64,000 nucleotides of DNA from Flavobacterium sp. JAS (GCF_020991455.1 NZ_JAJMOX010000004.1:62001-126000); one strand, 5' to 3'; shown: positions 48,701 to 57,445, counted from the first letter of the stretch. The notes: generated from the sequence alone by a model not told the origin. Numbers and translations: made by a program.

Positions 48701-51700
48701 CACTGCAGTAGGAATCATTGTTCCGCTTACAGTAACGCTTGTTGTATTAGTACAGCCGTTTGCATCCTTAACTGTAATAGTATAAGTACCTGCAGCTACT
48801 GTAAACGTATCTGCCGGGCTTGGTGCAACACCTGTATTAATAGTATAAGTATATGGTGCAACTCCGTTAGCTCCGGTAGCAACAATTGTAAATGAACTGC
48901 CTGAAGCAGTACACTGATTGCTTACTACAGCAGAAACCGTTGGTTTTGTATCTGTTGCAATTGTAACTGGTTTTGATGTTATACATCCGTTGTTGTCTCT
49001 AGCATAAATAACCCAATTTAAGTCTGCACCTGAATTAGAATTAATATTAAATACAGCTCCCGGACCATAAATTGGAGTACTTGTTGTATCATCAGCATCT
49101 AATATTGCATATTGATACGTTGGAGTTCCTCCTGTAGCATGAACAGTAACTGTAGAAGTTATTTTTCCGCAATTAGCATTTACATTAGAATCAATTGCTA
49201 AACCTAAAGCATTTACAGGTTCTAAAATTTGAACACTTCTTGTTAATACACAATTAGTCGTTTCATCAGTAAATACAACATTATAGATACCTACTCCACG
49301 ATTTAATGTAAATACGGTCTCATTTCTACCTGTAACAATAGGTTCACTGTTTACTTTATAACTGTAAGTAGAAGTAAAGTTTGAAACATTAAATCTTATC
49401 GTTCCAGTTGCGTCTCCATGACAATAAACATCATTTAATTTAGTTGCCGTAACATCAATCGAAACTAAAGCAGGAATGTTTTTAGAAAAATCGTTATAAC
49501 ATCCATTCGCGTTAGTTACTCTAAAAACATAATTACCCGCAGTAAGTCCTGTGAAACTTCCGTTTGTTGCTCCTGAAGTATTAATTACTGGTCCTGAAAC
49601 GATTGTATAAGTTCCAGATCCTGAAGATAACGTAATTGTTGCTGTACTAGTTCTGTTTGCAAGTGGATCACAGTAAATTACAGTAGCATCAACTTTTGAA
49701 ATCTTAGGCAAAATAAGCGGCGATACTGTAATCGTTTGTTCTGCTGTTGTACAACCGTTATCATCTTTTACAGAATATTTTACTGTTTGTGTATTACCAT
49801 TGTCAGAAACAGTTAGCGTATTCGAAGTCCCATAAGAACCTCCATTAAAACTATAAGTGTAAGGTCCTTTTCCTCCAATTGCAGTAACAGTAACATCTTT
49901 AGATTCCTTAGTATTTGAAGTATTACATGTAAATGGATCAACATTAGCATTTGCCTCTAATAATGCTGGTTCCGTAATTGTAACCTGCGCTGTACCTTGA
50001 CAACCTATAGCGTCTGTAACAACGATATCATAAATACCAGCCGCCAATCCAGTAGCTGAAGCTGTTGCAGTTGTAGCTGAAACTGTTGTAGAAACTGCTA
50101 CTCCCCCTTTGGTTATGGAGTAAGTATATGGAGTTTTTCCAGAAGTTGGTGTAACCAAAAGACTTCCTATACTTTCTCCATGACATTTTACATCAACTTT
50201 GCTTGTGCTTACTGTTAAAACAGTAGATTTTAATGTAACATTTATAACAGAAGATAAAGCTGAACAAGCCGGAGCAGGTGCTTTAGAATCTGTTACTCTA
50301 AATTGATATGTACCAGTAGCAGTTGCAACATAAGGGTTCGTAGAATTTGTATACCCTCCACCGTTATAAGAAACCTGATATGTAACAGCACCTGTTCCAC
50401 CAGTTGAACTTAATTTAATTGTTGTATTTGCAGTACAAGCAACATCTGTTTCAACTTCTGTTTTTATTGTTAGTTGTTCCGGAACTACATAAGTTGTAGT
50501 AGCAGGACAGCCAAATCCATCTTTTAAATATAAAGTATAACTACCTGGAGTAAGACTGAAATTATTTGTAGGTACATAGTTGGTACCATTTATACTATAA
50601 CTTGGTGTTCCTACATAAGTTCCCGTAATTAATATATTTACTGGTGCACCCGTATAACATTGCGTTGCAGGAGTATCAATATGTGGCGCATCTTCAGTTA
50701 GAACTGAAACTGTTTTCTTAACAACACAACCATTAGTGTCTTTAACATAAACATCAATAGTAGTCGTTAATGCTGCTGTATCAACTTTTAAAGTTGTTCC
50801 ATAACCTGTAGTTGGTACAGTAGATGGACTAGCCGCATAAGCATAAGTATATCCGCCGCTTCCACCAGAAATACCTGTAATTGTTAATGTTGAAATTGTA
50901 GTAGAACAATTTATTTTTGAAGCAGTTACAGTATAGTTAATTGCTGTTGCAGTACCAATAACTGCGTCAACAGGAGTTGATGAACAACCTGTACTTATAT
51001 CAGTAGCTACAAAAGTATAAGTACCCGGAGCCAAACCAGTAACAGTAACTACATTAGCTACTTTATTAGCTGTTCCAGAAACCGGAGTAATTGTATAGTT
51101 GAAATTACTTGTTCCTACTGTAAATGTTGCAGTACCATTATTAGATCCAAAACATAACTCATCGGTTTTTGAAGCAGCAGCTGCAATTGTAGCTGCTGGA
51201 TTAATAACTGTTGAATCTGTAGTTGAACATCCTGTAGCATCAGTTACCCTAAATGTATAAGTACCTGCTGTTAAATTATTAAATGTACCGGTAGTATTAG
51301 AACCGGTTACTGGTCCTGATGTAATAGTATAAGTAAGAGGTGCAATACCTCCGGTAACCGTTAATGTAATACTTGTTTTAGTATCATTACATGTAATTGC
51401 TGCAGGTGTAGAGAAAGCAATTTTTGTTGGCGGATTAAATGCCGGAACATCAATTGTATTTGTATCAATACACCCGTTTGTATCTCTTACTGAATAAGTG
51501 ATCGTTTGAACAGCGTTTGTATTCGTTACTACTAATGTATTGGTATCATTGTAATTTGTATTACCTACACCAAAATTATATTTATAACTTCCTGTACCTC
51601 CAATGGCTGAAGTTGTAATAGTCGTTGTAGTGCTGCAAGTTGTATTTGCTGCAAAATTTGCCGAAGCAACAACTTCTGTAGGGTTGTTTAAGGTTACTTT

Positions 51701-54700
51701 ATAAATTGGAGAAACACAGCCTTTACTGTCTTTTACCTGATAAGTATATTCTCTGCTGTTAACAGATCCAACAAAAGCATCAAGACCAGAATATGTTGCA
51801 GAGTTACCAAAACCACCTCCATCAAAACTATATGTGTATGCTGGTCCAGCGCCACCTTCGGCTAAAACTGTAAATTGACCATTTGCATCTTTGTAACACT
51901 TAGGATCCGTTTTACTAACTAAAGAAGCTGTTGGATCTACTTTTGCATTTACTAAAACAGCAGGTGTTGTAAACTTACAACCTTTAGAATCTGTTACTCT
52001 AAAGATATAACTTCCTGCTATGTCTGTGTCATAAACCGCCGTTAGCATTGGAGTGAACAACGTTCCTCCATTAGTAGACACTTCATAAGTATATCCAGGT
52101 GTACCACCTTGAATATTCATGATTGTAATTTGAGCTTTAGGCGAAGTTGTACAATCTATAGTTTTTGTCAATTTAGCTTCTGCTTTTAACTCATCTGCTA
52201 TTGTTGGAATTCCAGAAACTGTTGCTGTACAACCATTTGAATCTGTAACCACAATAGTATGTAAACCAGTTCCAACATTTGTAAAAGTATTTCCTGTTTG
52301 ACCAGCCTGACCATCTAAACTATATGAGAATGGAGATTTTCCGTTATTTACAGTAACTACCAATGTAGCTTTGTTAACTGAATCATAACACAGGTCTGAA
52401 GCCGTAACATCTAATGATGCTGTAGGCGCAACCGCTCCTGTAACATTTACTGTGTTAGAAGCCGGAGAGGCACAATTACTAGCATCTTTTACAAAAACTA
52501 CAAAATCTCCTACTTGTCCAACATTAAGTTGGAAAGTATTTGAATCCTGAAAGGCCTTAACTATAGTACCATCTGTTAAACGCAGCTCATATTTATAATT
52601 TGGCGTTCCGTTACTTGCAGTAGCTTTTATAACCGCACCTACAGTACATGTTGGCGGTGTAAAAACACTCGCTACTAATGTAATCGCAAGTGGAGCTTTA
52701 ATCTCTTTGTCAAAAGATGATGAACATAAACCTGCATCGTCATTTTTAACAATAACTTTATACGTTCCTTTCGTTAATCCACTAATAATAACTGGAGATG
52801 TTGTTGAAGTACTCCAATTTTGTCCATTATCAATCGAATATTTAAAACCATTAGTAGCATCAAAATTGTCAACTGCTATTGTAATACGTCCGTCACTTTT
52901 ATCGCTACAAGTTGCATCATCAATTATTGGTTCTGAAACCTTAAATGCTTTATTAGTTTGAATAATAACATCAAATTTCTTCTCTGTTATACATGATTTA
53001 GGTAATTGACGAACCCAAATATCATCTACAAGCAAATCATTTCCGCTGAATTTATTATTATAAGAACGAATTACAAAGCTAAGATTATTATAAGCGCCAG
53101 GATTTAAAGACAATTCTTTATAATTCCATATTTCATTTCTTGGCACTTTCCAAGGATTTGCAGTATCGGTTGTTGCAACAATAGTTTCTGTTCCGCCTAC
53201 TCCATTTAAGTTATTAATTAATTGAATAGTTAATTCCGGATCATAATAATTGCTTCCAGTAGTACTCTTCATTAAATTTTCTGCCCATAACGAAATAATT
53301 ACAGGTTGATCTACAATAACATCTTTAATTGGTTTACTGTATATAATACCTCCAACTCCCGCTGAACTTCCAATATTAACACATAAAAATCTTCCTAAGT
53401 TATCAACAGGTGTAGTGTGATCTTTAGCAACTATCCAAGTACCTCCAAAAGTTGTTTTGATACTGCTTGCGACAGCATATTTACCATCGTTTATCTGATA
53501 ATCATTGATGTTACCACATATCGTTGGAAAGCTTGCTGAGTGTGGAGTCGTTTCATCTTCAAAACAATATTTCGGGCTGATTCCAGGAGTTGTAGTATAA
53601 CCTCCTTTTCCAAAATCTTCTTGTAATAAGTTACTATATGTTGCAGCCGCAACAGCTTTGTATTTTACTGATATTTGATGTGTACCTGTAGGAACATTAT
53701 TAAATACGTTACTAGTAATAGGTGTATTTGGCTTGGTATCTATATAATACTCGTATGTATAATTCCCTCCGCCTGTATTGTTTACTACTACAGTGGCTAT
53801 TCCTGTTCCATCACAGTTATAAACAACTTGAGGGTTTGGCTCAATAGTTGGATCTGTTGGTTTAGGATCTAAAACAATATCTGACATTGCATAGATACAA
53901 CCTTTACTGTCTTTAACATAAACAGTATATTTTCCTGGATTAACATAAGCTTCGTTTGAAGCAATCCATGTTCCTTGACCATCAAAACTATAAGTATATC
54001 CAGGTGTTCCTCCCTGAACATTTGTAATTCTGATTTTACCTTGATGCTCAAATCCTGCCGGTCCGCAGCCTGCTAACTCAGAAACACCAGCAGAAGCTGT
54101 TAGAGCATCTGTTGGACCTGCAATTGTGATTGTGCGTGCCGGATCTGTACATTCAATACCATTATAAGTATACTTAACTACTAAAGAATGTGTACCTGCA
54201 GCCAGATTTGTAATTGGAGTAACAGAGCTGAATGCTCCATTATCAACACTATATGAAACTGCATAACCTGAATTTGCAGGTGTTACAGTTATATCAATTT
54301 GACCGCTTTTAACTCCATAACAATCAACAGAATTTGGAGTTGCCGTAATTGTTGGTTTTGGTAAATCAGTAACTTTAACTGGTGGTATTGTTACTGTACA
54401 ATTGTTTGCATCTACTACAACGATGTTATACTCTCCACTAGCTGGTAAAGGGCTTGTTACAGGAATTACAGGGTTTGTAACAAAAGTTGTACTACCATTT
54501 ACATAATATAAATAATAAGGTGGTGGACCCGGTCTTGGGGTACCGCCTGTAACTGTAACTGTAATCTCTCCATCACCACATGCTGAAAGTGCCTTGGTAA
54601 CTTTAGCAACAGCCGTTAAACGATAATCGAAAACTTCAATTTCTTTAGTAACACTACAACCATTATTGGCAGTAGACATTAGAACCTCATAAACTCCCGG

Positions 54701-57334
54701 ATCAACACCATTAAATGTGATAATATTATTATCTATTAATCCTGAATTTTGAATGTCAACAGTACTTCCTTTCTTTCTAAGAATAAATTGGTATTGACCA
54801 GGAACATTATTAATAGTTGCTTTTATAGTTCCATGCTCACCATTACAAAGTGGGTGTGTTGCTACAAGATTTGTTGTAAAATCAAGCTGCTCAACATTTA
54901 CATCTACCTTAAATGTACAAGCAGAGATTTGTCCAGTTTGTAATACTGTTTGTTTTATTAGTACTGTATAAGAACCTTTTGCAACATTATTAAAAATATT
55001 TGATGCCTGATAATTTGTTCCGTCAAGACTGTAAACATATCCTGTATTTGGAAGTGGATTTGTTACTGTAATTGATCCTTTTGTATTACAGACAATATCT
55101 TGTTTCTTAACTGTAGCATCAAGTAAATTTTGATAAACATTAAAATAATATGTAACAACACACGTATTATTACCATAATTTACTACAAGTCTGAATACAC
55201 CTGGTCTATCAGCTGTGTATATTGGACCGTTTGCAACGGTTGTCCAGTTGGTAGCTCCTTCATTAGGACAAGAGTCCGGAACCGGGCTTCCAGCAGGAGG
55301 AACATCTTTGGTTTCCTGCCAAGTAATACTTGTGGCCCCGGTAATTTGAGTATCTATAACTCTCTTATCGTTTAGACCACATAAAAATATTTTAGGGAAC
55401 GGTTTTAAATCTCTAACGCAACCATAAGCTAATCCAGTTGCAGGATCGATATTGTCTCCTTTAATTGGATTTTTATTAGCACTCGCTAAATAATCTGTAA
55501 CTACAAATTTCTGTTGTATAGGTTTACAGTTTACTGCTCCACTGTCATCAACAGTATAGATGCCTGGCTTATCTACAGTAACTGATTGGTTGTTACCTCC
55601 AAAGATAACCCCATTTGGATCTTTCCATATGTATGTTGAGTAACCGTTCGCTGCTTTTAAAACTGCCGTGCCACATAACGAAACATCTCTGCTAAATAAA
55701 CATTTGTCTATGCCTACTAAGAAATTTGTTGATGTAGGTTCTCCAACATTACATTGTGAAATTGTAGAAAAACTGCCTTCTCCAAAACCACCCGGAGTAG
55801 TATTTTTATCTCCAAAATATTTAGAAACAGCAGTGTTTTTAATTTCATTAGAACAAGCATCCACTAATTCGTTACAATCTTTTACAACTCTAACTTTAAA
55901 TTTAAGTGTGAACTCTGCTCCTTTGGCAACAACCAAAGCGTCAGGCACAGTAAATACAAGTGTTCTTGTTGCCGGAGTGTAAGCTGCAGTAATTCTGGAG
56001 TCCATGACCAAAATATCACTTAATCCGTTAAAAATTACATTATTAGGGAGAACATCCGTAATGGTAAGATTTTTGGCATTATCGTTACCCTCGTTTTTGA
56101 ACTTAATCTCATATCTAAGTTCCTGATCCAGGGTTACTGTTTGAGCATTAATATTGTTATCATCTTTGTCCAGTACATTTTTTCTTAGTACAATTTTTGG
56201 CGCAATAATCTCGACCGATAATGCATTAAAAAACATAAAATACGAATCCTGAGTTGTATTTATTCTCAGCGTAGCATTTGTTTCATCGTTTTGCATTACA
56301 CTATTTTGTACCCCTCCCACATTATTATCGAGAGTTACAACACCTGCATCATACCCTAAGGTATTTTTACTGTTTGGAGTACGACCTCCCATAATAATAT
56401 CACCATCTGTAATGGTACTATTAAAAAAGTTGGGTTTAACCGGAGGACCTGCTGCAATTGGTCTTACTAATGAAGAAATAGGCCCCCATACACTCAAGGG
56501 TTTCCCTCCTATTATTTGAAGACCATCACCTGATAATTGATTATCACCCTCTAATGCACTAAATGCTAATTTTACATTTACATCTCCAAAAGGATTTGTT
56601 CTAAAACCAGAAATAGGAATATCTAATGGTCCATCACTGCTTCTAATAATACTAAAACCATCAAAACTGGTAATGTATTTACTAGGCAATAACGGATCTT
56701 TATAAATTACAAAAATTGACCAACCTGCTGAGTTACCCCCAGGAGAAAATTTACCTTCAGAAGCCATCACATCGGCTACAGTATAAACCCCCTCTTTGGC
56801 TGCTTTAACCTCTGCTGTAATATCTACAAAACAAGCATAAGGCAATGATCCATAAGGACTCGTAACACCTGTACCACCTTCATCCCAAAGTATACTTCCT
56901 GTAAGAGCTTTGTAGGTTGTAGTTGTAGGCGTTTTTAATCTTACCTGATTGATCTTACTTCTATCAGTACCCTGATATGTTCCAGACCAGTATAAAGCAG
57001 CATATACAATTTCGTAACAACTTTGACTTGCTTGAGGTATTGTTAATGTTGCAGAACTTGAGTTAAAAGAAGTCTCACTGTCAATATCAATATTTTTCAT
57101 ATCGAAATTGTCGTTTACCTGGCTTGAACTACCTTGATCATCATAAGCATTACGAGGTCGTTCTCCTCTTCCATTATCTCTATTTAAGCTATTGTTTCCA
57201 ATAACTAAAATGTCTCCATTCAAACTGGTAGTATATCTAGGAGCAAAGCCTTGTCTTAACTGGGCACGAGAAGAAATACTTAACAATAAAAATACAACTG
57301 CAATTAACGCTTTAAAAATAGTAGGTTTTTTCAT
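39770..57334 (-). CDS. sprB: SprB-type giant gliding adhesin, 5854 aa, type IX secreted
   Basis: Cell-surface adhesin that the gliding motor drives along the cell. Signal peptide (1-24); N-terminal region (25-380) typical of large Flavobacterium adhesins, with a GDILVIGNNSLNRD start; a DUF11-like domain (about 380-500); an Ig/PKD-like stretch (500-640); then over 50 SprB-type modules of about 75-85 residues, each with a Cys near its start, a GG-x-PYTYS strand and a closing VKDxNGC. A non-repeat domain interrupts them at about 1230-1455. The last 80 residues (DNYFTPSGATN to HFTLYR) form the type B C-terminal secretion signal. One uninterrupted frame of 17.6 kb without frameshift. Compare F. 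johnsoniae SprB, about 6500 residues. Confidence 0.95.
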   Translation of the reverse strand: MKKPTIFKALIAVVFLLLSISSRAQLRQGFAPRYTTSLNGDILVIGNNSLNRDNGRGERPRNAYDDQGSSSQVNDNFDMKNIDIDSETSFNSSSATLTIPQASQSCYEIVYAALYWSGTYQGTDRSKINQVRLKTPTTTTYKALTGSILWDEGGTGVTSPYGSLPYACFVDITAEVKAAKEGVYTVADVMASEGKFSPGGNSAGWSIFVIYKDPLLPSKYITSFDGFSIIRSSDGPLDIPISGFRTNPFGDVNVKLAFSALEGDNQLSGDGLQIIGGKPLSVWGPISSLVRPIAAGPPVKPNFFNSTITDGDIIMGGRTPNSKNTLGYDAGVVTLDNNVGGVQNSVMQNDETNATLRINTTQDSYFMFFNALSVEIIAPKIVLRKNVLDKDDNNINAQTVTLDQELRYEIKFKNEGNDNAKNLTITDVLPNNVIFNGLSDILVMDSRITAAYTPATRTLVFTVPDALVVAKGAEFTLKFKVRVVKDCNELVDACSNEIKNTAVSKYFGDKNTTPGGFGEGSFSTISQCNVGEPTSTNFLVGIDKCLFSRDVSLCGTAVLKAANGYSTYIWKDPNGVIFGGNNQSVTVDKPGIYTVDDSGAVNCKPIQQKFVVTDYLASANKNPIKGDNIDPATGLAYGCVRDLKPFPKIFLCGLNDKRVIDTQITGATSITWQETKDVPPAGSPVPDSCPNEGATNWTTVANGPIYTADRPGVFRLVVNYGNNTCVVTYYFNVYQNLLDATVKKQDIVCNTKGSITVTNPLPNTGYVYSLDGTNYQASNIFNNVAKGSYTVLIKQTVLQTGQISACTFKVDVNVEQLDFTTNLVATHPLCNGEHGTIKATINNVPGQYQFILRKKGSTVDIQNSGLIDNNIITFNGVDPGVYEVLMSTANNGCSVTKEIEVFDYRLTAVAKVTKALSACGDGEITVTVTGGTPRPGPPPYYLYYVNGSTTFVTNPVIPVTSPLPASGEYNIVVVDANNCTVTIPPVKVTDLPKPTITATPNSVDCYGVKSGQIDITVTPANSGYAVSYSVDNGAFSSVTPITNLAAGTHSLVVKYTYNGIECTDPARTITIAGPTDALTASAGVSELAGCGPAGFEHQGKIRITNVQGGTPGYTYSFDGQGTWIASNEAYVNPGKYTVYVKDSKGCIYAMSDIVLDPKPTDPTIEPNPQVVYNCDGTGIATVVVNNTGGGNYTYEYYIDTKPNTPITSNVFNNVPTGTHQISVKYKAVAAATYSNLLQEDFGKGGYTTTPGISPKYCFEDETTPHSASFPTICGNINDYQINDGKYAVASSIKTTFGGTWIVAKDHTTPVDNLGRFLCVNIGSSAGVGGIIYSKPIKDVIVDQPVIISLWAENLMKSTTGSNYYDPELTIQLINNLNGVGGTETIVATTDTANPWKVPRNEIWNYKELSLNPGAYNNLSFVIRSYNNKFSGNDLLVDDIWVRQLPKSCITEKKFDVIIQTNKAFKVSEPIIDDATCSDKSDGRITIAVDNFDATNGFKYSIDNGQNWSTSTTSPVIISGLTKGTYKVIVKNDDAGLCSSSFDKEIKAPLAITLVASVFTPPTCTVGAVIKATASNGTPNYKYELRLTDGTIVKAFQDSNTFQLNVGQVGDFVVFVKDASNCASPASNTVNVTGAVAPTASLDVTASDLCYDSVNKATLVVTVNNGKSPFSYSLDGQAGQTGNTFTNVGTGLHTIVVTDSNGCTATVSGIPTIADELKAEAKLTKTIDCTTSPKAQITIMNIQGGTPGYTYEVSTNGGTLFTPMLTAVYDTDIAGSYIFRVTDSKGCKFTTPAVLVNAKVDPTASLVSKTDPKCYKDANGQFTVLAEGGAGPAYTYSFDGGGFGNSATYSGLDAFVGSVNSREYTYQVKDSKGCVSPIYKVTLNNPTEVVASANFAANTTCSTTTTITTSAIGGTGSYKYNFGVGNTNYNDTNTLVVTNTNAVQTITYSVRDTNGCIDTNTIDVPAFNPPTKIAFSTPAAITCNDTKTSITLTVTGGIAPLTYTITSGPVTGSNTTGTFNNLTAGTYTFRVTDATGCSTTDSTVINPAATIAAAASKTDELCFGSNNGTATFTVGTSNFNYTITPVSGTANKVANVVTVTGLAPGTYTFVATDISTGCSSTPVDAVIGTATAINYTVTASKINCSTTISTLTITGISGGSGGYTYAYAASPSTVPTTGYGTTLKVDTAALTTTIDVYVKDTNGCVVKKTVSVLTEDAPHIDTPATQCYTGAPVNILITGTYVGTPSYSINGTNYVPTNNFSLTPGSYTLYLKDGFGCPATTTYVVPEQLTIKTEVETDVACTANTTIKLSSTGGTGAVTYQVSYNGGGYTNSTNPYVATATGTYQFRVTDSKAPAPACSALSSVINVTLKSTVLTVSTSKVDVKCHGESIGSLLVTPTSGKTPYTYSITKGGVAVSTTVSATTATASATGLAAGIYDIVVTDAIGCQGTAQVTITEPALLEANANVDPFTCNTSNTKESKDVTVTAIGGKGPYTYSFNGGSYGTSNTLTVSDNGNTQTVKYSVKDDNGCTTAEQTITVSPLILPKISKVDATVIYCDPLANRTSTATITLSSGSGTYTIVSGPVINTSGATNGSFTGLTAGNYVFRVTNANGCYNDFSKNIPALVSIDVTATKLNDVYCHGDATGTIRFNVSNFTSTYSYKVNSEPIVTGRNETVFTLNRGVGIYNVVFTDETTNCVLTRSVQILEPVNALGLAIDSNVNANCGKITSTVTVHATGGTPTYQYAILDADDTTSTPIYGPGAVFNINSNSGADLNWVIYARDNNGCITSKPVTIATDTKPTVSAVVSNQCTASGSSFTIVATGANGVAPYTYTINTGVAPSPADTFTVAAGTYTITVKDANGCTNTTSVTVSGTMIPTAVRTKDLTCAAVSPTDATINVSVVGGKPAFGYRVKMLPGAYTGTPIPFAGVSTSFVYTTGTAGTYQFEITDANGCTKETSTVVINPTPTVTASSTPTNPTCNAGVDGVVRLNALTGEAPFKYSFNGLAFDDAYVFGGLAAGTYNYIVRDVKGCEYANTVVLTNPAPIVGIVTQTPIICNLNTLGTFSVNVDSGGSAPYVYTLYDTNHAQLATYTENSATLPTTPYTFSGLDFGYYYITIVDANGCKFETPRLRIETPPYLKVTSTVDSNSCATGVDILVTTSGGTGPYKYSIFGQTETAAIASNSYLFKGLLHNTTYFLQVRDVNNCISIVEVPTPPAPSAIKITGTASTNATCAGDSNGTLKFTVQNYNAAVTQINYRILNALTLLPVSPPIGGPLTGPAGGPVTHTIPNLPAGNYVLQVTEDDQTQCSTAYTFEITQPAQPLKSNITSVIPANCHNGAFVTIKTTGGTGPYYYGVAVAPAIPTVFTSTNNVLELDPSLGTNWNIVVRDSQGCEVPLGQVIPVDSSPVIALDLLNDCAAEGAFTVEVSATTSGTGAYSISVDSDNSYVSIPGGLPHNVTNLSSGSHTIYIKDVNGCVDFKTININAPLNLLPAVINTDPTCLAINGGKITLTTTGGAGTYTYTIDAPGAVVTNNVITNIAAGNYTVTVTDGVCSATVPVELALPIPVTFDAVVVDATCFNSNTGTITVNLLPGNTEPVYTYAIASATATPLPGGIVLVGNVFTNVPQGSYEITVTSGKGCPLTKIFDVGQPTAAVGAIVTVDPFSCNTSNSVKEAVVTVVGTGGTGLYQYNFDGGAVYYDDNTKLVDNIAGETVHYYVKDSKGCMYDDTVNVAPYQKLTSINFSIVTAPVCPTNVADVKVIVAGGYTPYAKYEIISPTYVNNLAVDTFTNLDTNVNYLFRVTDANGCYIEDTFKVSPVVPINISRTSFTNVSCNTANGTDNNGTATFTVSDFSSTGNYTIGVTSTPAGLAYNAPTVVSDVITVTGLVEGTYTISVTDKTTNCSKSADVIITMPAPMVIAATATKVFCNSPDSEIKVTSVTGGTSPYTYAVVKGLDPAPTTFTDNINTPFTAHTGLVDLSWDVYVKDANGCIAGPQNVLVTYNLPPVLNMPAQQCFVGAELTVDLDALSTTYNGVKSFTVNGLPVSSLAKFTADGSYILTVIDDNGCKDSKTFVIQKQLTASATLKKDLYCTGATAATIDVVIIGGVTPYSYQMYFNGVATGALTTTPGDFTVSPTADGDYYFVITDSNTPACSVTTNTEKVTVPEQPEGTEAHVDLKCMSDTDGSLTITPSKGVGPYTFALTPAGNNTGNTSGTYTGLTAGNYSVIVTDSKGCSSLAIPVVLTEPAELKATHAILPNTSCSTKTVIEVTAQDGTPGYTYNFNNRGFDGDNTFTVIDNEDGTPQTVTYVVRDANGCEFTSPVAIPIIPLNKPSDLSFTATAITCATGNSSNVSVTATNGVGQLTFEITEFNGAAPAVPYAPVTVANNTIPAVFNGLPFGDYMFRVTDNNKCSYDELLPIKDVVKIEVTNTLLTDMSCNTTNDGKITFAISKFAGTYTYTITKDGAPFVASTTTSDVEIPLTGLAFGTYKISIVDDITTCPTDYSVIVKQPSVVIVTEIDKIPANCIKGALVTVQGGGGSPDYTYSFVTAGDPAGAFDAASIRELDPATPSWFVYAKDQNGCISAPITVNITTDPLPAGFTASATSQCADIDGNYEIVVNDALATGMAPFTYSIGGDFQTGKTFTVNVPGKYDLTVKDKFGCTFEFTALVEILEPLDLKYNNVVLPTCADGDGSLSASATGGSGNYSYTIGTTTITTTPANFTLLSAGKHTIVVTDLTTGCPAKVDVTLGAATPIIGFDATSTPVTCFGSTDGTITAVIDQTGANNNPTYMYSLNGGTPQVNPYFTGLAAGDYTVEVVSGRGCPDSMLVKVETPAIIAVPAPAVLEYGCTNENNSNYATITVNGVTGGSGNYTYDFIKNGVVKYSGPRNVFTEMDYTGGTYTIIVKDDKGCIGNTQTAPVKAFIAMDKVVINVDTKITCINKESISAAVKDKNGVDVPGIFDYTINGTNGTVYGPITNNDGKFAGLDVGNYIISVLNTDTKCIIEAVHFIFEPNVFVLKAVPTSDKICYGTTAGVVNLTLLDNLGNPAGPFTYTITGPYPSTAVRTGDGPNTEINLVAGQYSVTAKLKNSPECTTAAVIFTIEQPTAELVVTKTQSEITCATGNNDGVIIANATGGWPGEYLYELRSAGITVKPYNSSPIFDNLTAGDYTVFVKDGLGCEASVGAKLVNPTPIQIQISATPMLTCFDNDNGVVTINSITGGSGNYTYTLNGVLADGTVTVEESQGIINQFTGLKAGTYTVTVKDTWTCTSVSNTVVIGQPTEVKPSLAIARNETCQLVPILKLTVTGGNAPYYYSEDGTNYSASFNGSIDITLPKTTVSKDYQYFVKDQNGCVSTVSNIVNVPVVPKLDFTSVVGVDIKCKGSAEGTITVVATGGLGNYVYTLQNAAGVNITPAPTQVTPGVFTELPVGKYIVKLESSDCSVNSVMVEIKEPNIALSAEAIPTDVTCNGFNNGKITVNAAGGTGVYKYAIEPEFRQFFDKNVFENLKPGFYDVLVQDENECYIFIKDVEVKEPNPLTGALVDGSLFQETCAGEKDGAFSIIVSGGTAEYSVSLDAENGPFTQGTAGQTRFDFDNLSGGPHIVYFVDASGCNGQVDIAMDAAVTLNPTNEVNYDCVNNAASNMVTVDPGYDGDHSEIDYSLDGGQWQMNNIFTGLTPGNHVIKVRHTNGCSADTSFIIKTVDPLVLTLSEEKGVWNVITATATGGSGDYEYSIDGINFSSENKFKIYKTDTYTIIVRDKNGCTDTKSIPVKYIDVCLDNYFTPSGATNTTWGPGCTNIYDKLEFSIFDRYGRVIAKYHYGQKWDGRYNGAELPSGDYWYVLKLNDEKDDREFVGHFTLYR
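42825..51655 (-). repeat. Five tandem seven-module super-repeats within sprB
   Basis: The SprB modules follow a fixed order A-G five times. The anchor Cys of module A (NTTC, FTCNTSN, IICN, FSCNTSN, NTSC and finally EYGC of a sixth partial) lies near 51634, 49926, 48174, 46347, 44565 and 42804. The spacings are therefore 1708, 1752, 1827, 1782 and 1761 bp (about 585 residues). Module C always closes with a T-x-C in place of NGC (DISTGC, DETTNC, TEDDQTQC, DKTTNC, DDITTC); module D always has a buried Trp or Ile before VYVKD or similar; module E has QC with little else. Copies are divergent in sequence but not in layout. Boundaries are by eye. Confidence 0.75.
52960..53640 (-). other. Non-repetitive jelly-roll-like domain inserted in the SprB array
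   Basis: Residues about 1230-1455 of SprB interrupt the module series with a domain that is not of SprB type: it begins LLQEDFGKGGYTT, contains FPTICGNINDYQINDGKYAV, GRFLCVNIGSS, IISLWAENLM, LSLNPGAYNNLSFVIRSYNN and LLVDDIWVRQLP. The alternation of strands and the closing DDI motif resemble MAM/lectin-like jelly-roll domains of Bacteroidota surface proteins. It splits one module, whose strand resumes with KKFDVIIQ. Ligand unknown. Confidence 0.6.
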
Positions 57335-57423
57335 GGTCTTCTTTTTGTTTATGGCTCTTACTTTATTTCTTAAGGGGCATTAAAAAATAAATTCAAGCAC
57401 TCTGAAACATTTATTATTATGAA

Positions 57424-57445
57424 CCTTCTTAACTCATAAAGAAGG
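57424..57445 (-). other. Hairpin in the sprD-sprB gap
   Basis: CCTTCTT and AAGAAGG (7 bp) around an 8-base loop, 23 bp after the sprD stop and about 90 bp before the sprB start. No T-run follows on the minus strand. It could slow or process the operon transcript; no promoter box was found in this 134-bp gap. Confidence 0.4.

Noticed and set aside
39770..57334. Possible frameshifts or stop codons in the giant sprB gene
   Set aside because: The reading frame is continuous from signal peptide to C-terminal sorting domain, so the gene is intact.
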